Source: Eumeta japonica
Lineage: Eukaryota; Arthropoda; Insecta; Lepidoptera; Psychidae
Assembly: GCA_005406025.1 (NCBI GenBank)
Contig: BGZK01000854.1
Location: 1 to 64,000, forward strand
Direction of reading: 5' to 3'
DNA length: 64,000 nucleotides
Below, in pieces: positions 59,530-64,000 of the stretch (the stretch's first letter is position 1; the number at the start of each line of letters is the position of its first letter). The translations under genes and the position numbers were made by a program. The notes under the pieces were generated by a model. It was not told the origin of the DNA and did no database searches. It was given only the letters and a program-made list of their open reading frames with translations.

Positions 59530-59713
59530 TAGGGGGACAAGTCAGCAGCAGGGGGCAATGGCAGCCCGTGGTGCAATTTGTTGTTAATAATCAACACGTG
59601 TTTGTTAGTCAATAACAATTGACACGGTGTATGTCACGCAACCAACAACAATTGCTCATTTAAAGTGATAAGATATACCTGATTATTTCTTATCTTAAAC
59701 TTTAAAATAATTT

Positions 59714-59731
59714 GCTTTAATTTTTTGGCAG
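59714..59731 (+). promoter_or_regulatory. Splice acceptor of the microprotein exon
   Basis: A pyrimidine-rich tract ending 'attttttggcag' precedes the GC-rich exon, with the AG at 59730-59731. The composition changes sharply from AT-rich to GC-rich just after it. It implies at least one upstream, probably untranslated, exon. Confidence 0.6.
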
Positions 59732-59770
59732 ATGAACCATCCATGTCATGGGTCGCAACAACAACAATAA
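59732..59770 (+). CDS. Overlapping upstream ORF (12 codons)
   Basis: An ATG lies exactly at the predicted first base of the exon and opens a 12-codon frame (MNHPCHGSQQQQ, stop TAA at 59768-59770). It overlaps the main start at 59748 in another frame. If the exon boundary is right, scanning ribosomes meet this ATG first, so it could dampen translation of the main ORF. Its context is weaker than that of the main ATG. Confidence 0.35.
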   Translation: MNHPCHGSQQQQ

Positions 59771-59996
59771 TGCGGACTCCAACGGAGAGCTGAGCATACT
59801 TTTGGTGGTGACAGTGCTGGTGGGCCTGGCGCTGATGGCTTCGCTGCTGCTGTGTTACGCCTGCGTGCTGCACAGGCTGTGCTGCGGGACCCCGCGCGAG
59901 AGAGCCAAGCACGCGGCCCACGCCCGCCGAACTGAGAGCATACCCATGGGGGATGTCACCCTCCTTTCGCAGCCCACTGAAAGTGAACGAGTCTAA
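59748..59996 (+). CDS. 82-aa single-pass membrane microprotein
   Basis: An intact 82-codon frame, GC-rich in third positions, unlike anything else in the window. Residues 1-14 are polar (five consecutive Asn at 4-8), about 15-41 form one strongly hydrophobic helix (ILLVVTVLVGLALMASLLLC), and Cys36, 39, 45 and 46 sit at the membrane edge where palmitoylation is common. The tail is basic (R43, R50, R52, K54, R60, R61), then acidic/polar, ending ESERV. The positive-inside rule predicts N-out, C-in. The start is fixed by an in-frame TGA at 59733-59735. Family not established; a stannin/hemotin-like small membrane protein is a loose alternative based only on the VVTV helix and Cys-rich edge. Function unknown. 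Confidence 0.7.
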   Translation: MGRNNNNNADSNGELSILLVVTVLVGLALMASLLLCYACVLHRLCCGTPRERAKHAAHARRTESIPMGDVTLLSQPTESERV

Positions 59997-60179
59997 CAAG
60001 AGGTGTTCACTTGGACTGTCGTTCTTATTTGTATCCTTTACTCCGGCAAGTGTTCTATTCCATAATCAGGCTTTATAATGAAAGCAATATCGTAAAAATG
60101 TATTTTACAAAGATGTAACCACCGAAAAATGTAACTATCTATCGATACGAATTATTAATTTTTGATTATAAAATGGATT

Positions 60180-60185
60180 AATAAA
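60180..60185 (+). terminator. Polyadenylation signal AATAAA
   Basis: AATAAA about 180 bases after the stop codon of the microprotein, giving a plausible short 3' untranslated region. Further AATAAA motifs occur downstream in the AT-rich sequence, so the one used is uncertain. Confidence 0.45.
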
Positions 60186-60189
60186 TTAT

Positions 60190-61555
60190 ATGCCTTCTTG
60201 TTCATTAATATACGATTTAATTTACAGATTGATTATATCTACGATACAAAAAATATTTGGTTAATAACAAATAACATATTTCTCATAACTTTTGGAGCTC
60301 ATAATATTACATTAAAATGTTCGTAAATGTAATAAAAAGCATTCGTTCTGTTACTGCATACTCATGAAAATTTTTATTATCAGCAAACAAGCATAATTAC
60401 AAAGCCATTATTGAATTTCAGATTAGTTAGTTACACATAGACTTTAATAATTATAAAAAAAAAATCATAAATAAATAAATGTTTCAATGAATACAATTGT
60501 ATTTTAATCACGCAAAATGCAACAGCTTTACATTCAGTTTCGTGTAAAATTTATCATAGAAAATAAATACTACCATTTTTGAAACCTATTTACAGAATAA
60601 AACTTAAAACAGTAAATGAAACCTAATGTTGGTAACAGTTTCATTGTTCTATCGCGTGTATAAAATATGTATAAGAGTATATCTATGGGTATTCTGATTG
60701 CTACAGTTATTTGACAAAAAATTAAATAAAGAGATCATGAAAATTACCCACATTCTTATAAAGAACAATGACGATTAATTCACAAACATCGATTAAAATT
60801 ATGTGTATATTTAATAGGTATATAAAATGACATATAAATGCGTTCATACCCAAAAACAAAAGATTCTACAAGTAAACAATAAATATGTTAAGTTCGCCAT
60901 GTAAACGTGTTTTCATACATCCCTTCCCACTTTCGTCGACCGTTTAAATCATTATTAAATTTCAAACTTTCTCCATCCTTTCTAAACTTTTAAACCCGTC
61001 GAAACCTCTCAGCAATGGGTACTCGTAGCAAAACGGTTCTTACATACCTGACATGTAAACTGACACGAGTAGAATAATATGCTGTTATATCAGGCATACC
61101 TCCTCTCTATCGTTTTATTTTGGATTGTAATACTTGGACCTTAAACTTCCACGCTGGCTAGCACGCATGGACAGCTGCTAATGACCGTTGACCTACATCT
61201 AATGGCCTAAGCCTATGTCATACCACACAAGCGTATGGCCCGATTTATGGGACTCCCCGATGCATGGAGGAAGTCGACAATTTACGTGCATAAAAAAATT
61301 GTCAGGACAGTCAGATAGACAGTCCATTTCATTTTATGTATAAGTTATAATAAATACGCGTACAAAATCATCTGCACCTTTATCTTCGATATTACAGTAT
61401 ACATTATTATTATACAATTATTTCTTTTTCGCTTCCTAATATCAAGAGTTAAGAATTTGTCTTGTAGAGTATGAATTAAAAGTAACCCCATCTTTTTTAT
61501 GCAAAATGTATTTATGGCAAACGGTAATAAATAATTGCCTGTAGAAATATTTCTA
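60190..61555. other. AT-rich non-coding DNA
   Basis: A GC-richer stretch at 61145-61290 is unidentified and has no long frame. The rest is AT-rich and may include alternative 3' UTR of the microprotein gene. Confidence 0.45.
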
Positions 61556-61560
61556 ACTAT

Positions 61561-61770
61561 CTACCGATGGCGTAAACGTCTATTGCAAGAACAGATCTCG
61601 ACAAAAGTTAGATCAGGAATGAACAGCAGCACCACGAGTGATAAATATCTGGTGCCTATCGTGTTCACGGTTCCGCCCCATCCGGGAACCATTGCGTCGT
61701 AGCATTTATTTTCAACAGATAACCTCATAATCCTCAACGCACTTTGGAAGACTTCTACGCCCAGCGACAT
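61561..61770 (-). CDS. Candidate small ORF (69 codons), unidentified
   Basis: An open minus-strand frame from ATG to TAG in a locally GC-richer stretch. It encodes SVENKCYDAMVPGWGGTVNT followed by a hydrophobic run YLSLVVLLFIPDLTFV and a basic end CSCNRRLRHR. Just upstream on the same strand is GTAAGTATT, a good splice-donor match, so the ATG could lie inside an intron. The other strand is closed. No family recognised; chance or a decayed exon are equally possible. Confidence 0.25.
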   Translation of the reverse strand: MSLGVEVFQSALRIMRLSVENKCYDAMVPGWGGTVNTIGTRYLSLVVLLFIPDLTFVEICSCNRRLRHR

Positions 61771-61774
61771 AATA

Positions 61775-62125
61775 CTTACTTTTGATTGCGTATGTTTAAT
61801 TTTGATTTTAGTTCAAAACTTACTGATCAACTAGTCTATAGTCAGCATCGAATATGGTTCTTCTGGCGCAAAACGCTTTTAACTACTCGGCCACCACTGC
61901 TCATCGTAAGTAGATGCCTATCAATGAGAGGCTATAGCATTTAGGTTAAGCATTTACGACATCTATCAACTTTATTCTTAACCATGTGGTACTTTTTACT
62001 CCAAACAATGTTCTTACATAATCAATATATATTAGTGTCGTGTCATAAAAACACATAAACGAATTATGGTACGATCAAAAGCCTTACATTTATCCTTTAT
62101 CCCGTCTCATTTAGAATTATTTTTG
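61775..62125. other. Non-coding DNA
   Basis: No feature recognised. Confidence 0.5.
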
Positions 62126-62176
62126 TTATTACCTGAAGGGCGTACCTTCGGAAATAGAAGGGCTGAAAGATTTGCC

Positions 62177-62274
62177 TTCTAGAAATTTCTACAAGAGTTC
62201 AGAGCCTTCGTGAATATTTGAAAGCACTCTACAATATTCCAGAATGTTCTAAGATGTTCTTGAAAGTTCCAGAC
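62177..62274. promoter_or_regulatory. Heat-shock-element array
   Basis: HSF binds alternating nGAAn/nTTCn units. A perfect three-unit site lies at 62177-62189 (TTCTAGAAATTTC). A longer array starts at 62237: TTC 62237, GAA 62242, TTC 62247, AGA (degenerate) 62252, TTC 62257, GAA 62262, TTC 62267 and GAc 62272, all in 5-base phase. A further two-unit site, GAACATTC, is at 62583-62590. The array lies upstream of the Helitron ORF on the plus strand. Binding is inferred from sequence only. Confidence 0.55.
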
Positions 62275-62890
62275 TAATACCAAAAATTTCGAATCATCCA
62301 GAAACGTTTTGGAATGTTGTTGAATGGTCTCGAATATGCATGAAAGCTCTCGACTGTTATAGAAATTTCTAGGAAGCCAAACTTTCAGCATTTATATCTC
62401 CAAAAGTAGATACGCCCCATAGATAAAAACGAAAATTAAAATAATCTTCATCGAACATTTTTCAGAATGATTTGCACTGTTTGCGGATAGTCTGAAAGTT
62501 TTAAAATATTTTTTGAAATAACTGAAAACATTCATAAATATTATAATAGTAGTATTATTCTGAAACGTTTAAGAACTTTTTGGAACATTCCAAAATACCC
62601 ATCGGCAAGTTTATATGATGCACGATCCTTCATGGGTCCAAACATCAGTTATCTATTAGTAACGAAGAAAACAACTTGAACAAAGTGAAAAATTCAAAAT
62701 ATTGTTGTGAGCGTATAAAAATAAACAGTGAAATGTGAGCAGTAAAAGTAAATTAAATAAAAAAGTGGAAAAAAAATTAAAAATAAAAGCAGTAAATACT
62801 CAGTAACTGAATATAAATGGAATATAAAATATGTAAGGTGTACTTAGTGTATTTATTAATAAGAAGTTGAATTGATTTTTGTTTTGTACA

Positions 62891-63460
62891 ATGCCATATC
62901 ATAAAAGAGGTGCGAAACTTGGCAGTTATGAAGCAGAATGGCGGAAACAAAAAGAACAGCGAAAAAACGAAACTTCCGAAAAGCGCTAAACATCTTTACG
63001 TTGCCAAAGAACCAGAATGAGAAACGCGAGACGAAAAAAAGCTGAAAAATAAAACAATTTACAAATTGAAGATTCAAGAATTGCGACACGATTGCATAAT
63101 AATCGCCTGCGAACGAAAGCTACCTGTGAAACTGTTACTCTACAAGAAACCCCAATGAGGACAGATAAGCAGTAGAACCTAATAAATGTAGCATTCGACT
63201 ACGACCCGGCGAAAGAATATCAAAAGCACAGACACGCCGTAATCGGAAATATGGATAAGGTCTGCCGGTTTTGCAACGCGAAACAATTCAGTAGAGAGAT
63301 ACCAGGATGCTGCTGCGTGAGTGGAAAAATTCGATTACAACTACTGGAAACATCTCCACAGGATTTTCTACGTTACTTGACCGGGACAAGTCCGGAGTTA
63401 AAACACTTTCTCCGAAATATTAATTGGGATCATTACTACCATTGCCCGACAAAACCCTAA
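62891..63460 (+). pseudogene. Helitron-like N-terminal ORF, pseudogene
   Basis: The frame opens MPYHKRGAKLGSYEAEWRKQ, passes basic repeats (RRKKAEK, RLHNNRLRTKATCE), then reads AFDYDPAKEYQKHRHAVIGN, MDKVCRFCNAKQF, GCCCVSGKIRLQLLE and LTGTSPELKHFLRNI. These match the zinc-finger-like region (C..C...GCC..GK..LP.L) before the Helitron-like N domain in insect Helitrons. All 190 codons stay in one frame, but stops occur at 62987, 63050 and 63173. After FLRNI the sequence diverges and stops at 63460. It encodes no replication-initiator or helicase domain and is not functional. Confidence 0.8.
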
Positions 63461-63480
63461 ATTTTTGAAGTATATTTCAA

Positions 63481-63930
63481 CAGCGCCATCTATTAAATCG
63501 TAAAATTAATCTCGTTACCTTATTTAAATAGTGTCATGTGTTAGATTGCAAAATTTATGTTAAGATTTTATTTACAAAGTGCCATCGTTTACATCGCAAA
63601 ATTTATCTCAATATTTTATTTAAAGTGTCATCTCTTTCAGGTATGGGCAACTTTAACATGTTGTGGGGCAAACTTTAGTGTGCAAATACATTCGCGGGTC
63701 GCGTTCAAAAACTAGTGTTCATAATTTTAGCCATAGATATCAGAGATGAAATTTTTCAAAATGTCTCGCGGGCCGGTAGTTGTCCACATGTCTTAGATCA
63801 AAATTTTATCTTTGTATCATATTTATATAGCGCCATCTGATAGATTGCAAAATTTATATCGTTATTTTATTTAAATAGTGGCATTTATTAGATTGGCAAT
63901 TTTATCTCAATATTTTATTTAAAGCTCTTT
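63481..63930. repeat. ~48-bp tandem repeat, interrupted
   Basis: Units of the type 'agtgccatctattagattg' plus 'caaaatttatctcaatattt' and 'tatttaaa' occur at about 63481, 63531, 63578 and 63626 (truncated), and again at 63827 and 63876. About 200 bases of unrelated, GC-richer sequence (63640-63825) split the array. The array directly follows the Helitron remnant. Confidence 0.75.
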
Positions 63931-63944
63931 GAGTGAAATAGACT

Positions 63945-64000
63945 ATTGACATTTCACTTTGGTTTCATCTGCATATGTGCCATTACATATTCTTAAAATT
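63945..64000 (+). repeat. Start of the composite repeat, cut by the window end
   Basis: 'catttcactttggtttcatc' and 'tgtgccattacatattctt' closely match the head of the composite repeat at 52190-52245. The rest lies beyond the window. Confidence 0.6.

Larger units (their letters stand above)
62130..63460 (+). mobile_element. Helitron remnant, 5' part
   Basis: The segment contains the heat-shock-like array, about 600 bases of AT-rich leader and the decayed N-terminal Helitron ORF. Homology ends near 63430, before the Rep and helicase domains. The exact 5' end (TC terminus) could not be located, so the left limit is approximate and set where the TTC/GAA-rich sequence begins. Including that part in the Helitron is an inference. 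Confidence 0.5.

Noticed and set aside
59634..59999. 121-codon minus-strand frame over the microprotein exon
   Set aside because: It is the antisense of a GC-rich coding exon, where stops are rare on both strands. The plus frame has the acceptor, start context, membrane helix and poly-A signal.

Overview
This is a gene-poor, AT-rich stretch of an insect nuclear genome, most likely a moth or butterfly. No operons, rRNA, tRNA, CRISPR array or phage genes are visible. The animal assignment rests on a splice acceptor in front of the one convincing coding exon and on decayed eukaryotic transposons (BEL/Pao, jockey-type LINE, cecropia-type mariner, Helitron). Lepidoptera is inferred from dispersed repeats I associate with that order, such as GGGTTCCG terminal-inverted-repeat elements and LINE-like tails reading 'cgcgggcgaaagct'. 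Most of the window looks intergenic or deep intronic.

Layout. 1-4.3 kb: a GC-rich patch, a degenerate purine-rich repeat and plain AT-rich DNA. 4.37-5.07 kb: a solo LTR with a 5-bp target duplication (CATAA) and a 42-bp palindrome at one end. 6.35-9.65 kb: a GC-rich LTR-like block and a minus-strand BEL/Pao retroelement with gag, protease, reverse transcriptase and integrase fragments, flanked by short direct repeats. 10-28 kb: repeat fragments, a (TA)30 tract inside a palindrome, three copies of a ~300-bp dispersed repeat, and CpG-rich patches. 28.4-28.9 kb: a broken copy of a multicopy arthropod orphan gene. 29-47 kb: a ~50-bp-terminal-repeat element family in both orientations, further dispersed repeats, and CpG-rich patches that could be promoters. 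48.1-48.8 kb: the 3' end of a jockey-like LINE. 51.2-51.9 kb: a diverged ~117-bp minisatellite. 52.2-53.7 kb: more dispersed repeats. 54.15-55.11 kb: a 963-bp foldback element flanked by TTAA. 57.4-58.2 kb: a dead mariner. 59.73-60.19 kb: the only credible host coding exon, for an 82-residue single-pass membrane microprotein, with an overlapping upstream ORF. 62.1-63.93 kb: a Helitron remnant with a phased heat-shock-element array upstream of its ORF and a ~48-bp tandem repeat downstream.

How things fit together. The transposons are all relics, each with visible stops, frameshifts or truncations. The microprotein exon has a polypyrimidine tract and AG just before it, a start in fair context and an AATAAA about 180 bases after its stop, so the rest of the gene is probably an untranslated exon upstream. 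The most notable pattern is the series of 5-bp-phased TTC/GAA pentamers upstream of the Helitron ORF. Heat-shock elements carried by Helitrons are established in Caenorhabditis; seeing the same combination here suggests a mobile stress-responsive module. I found no clearly new multi-gene system.
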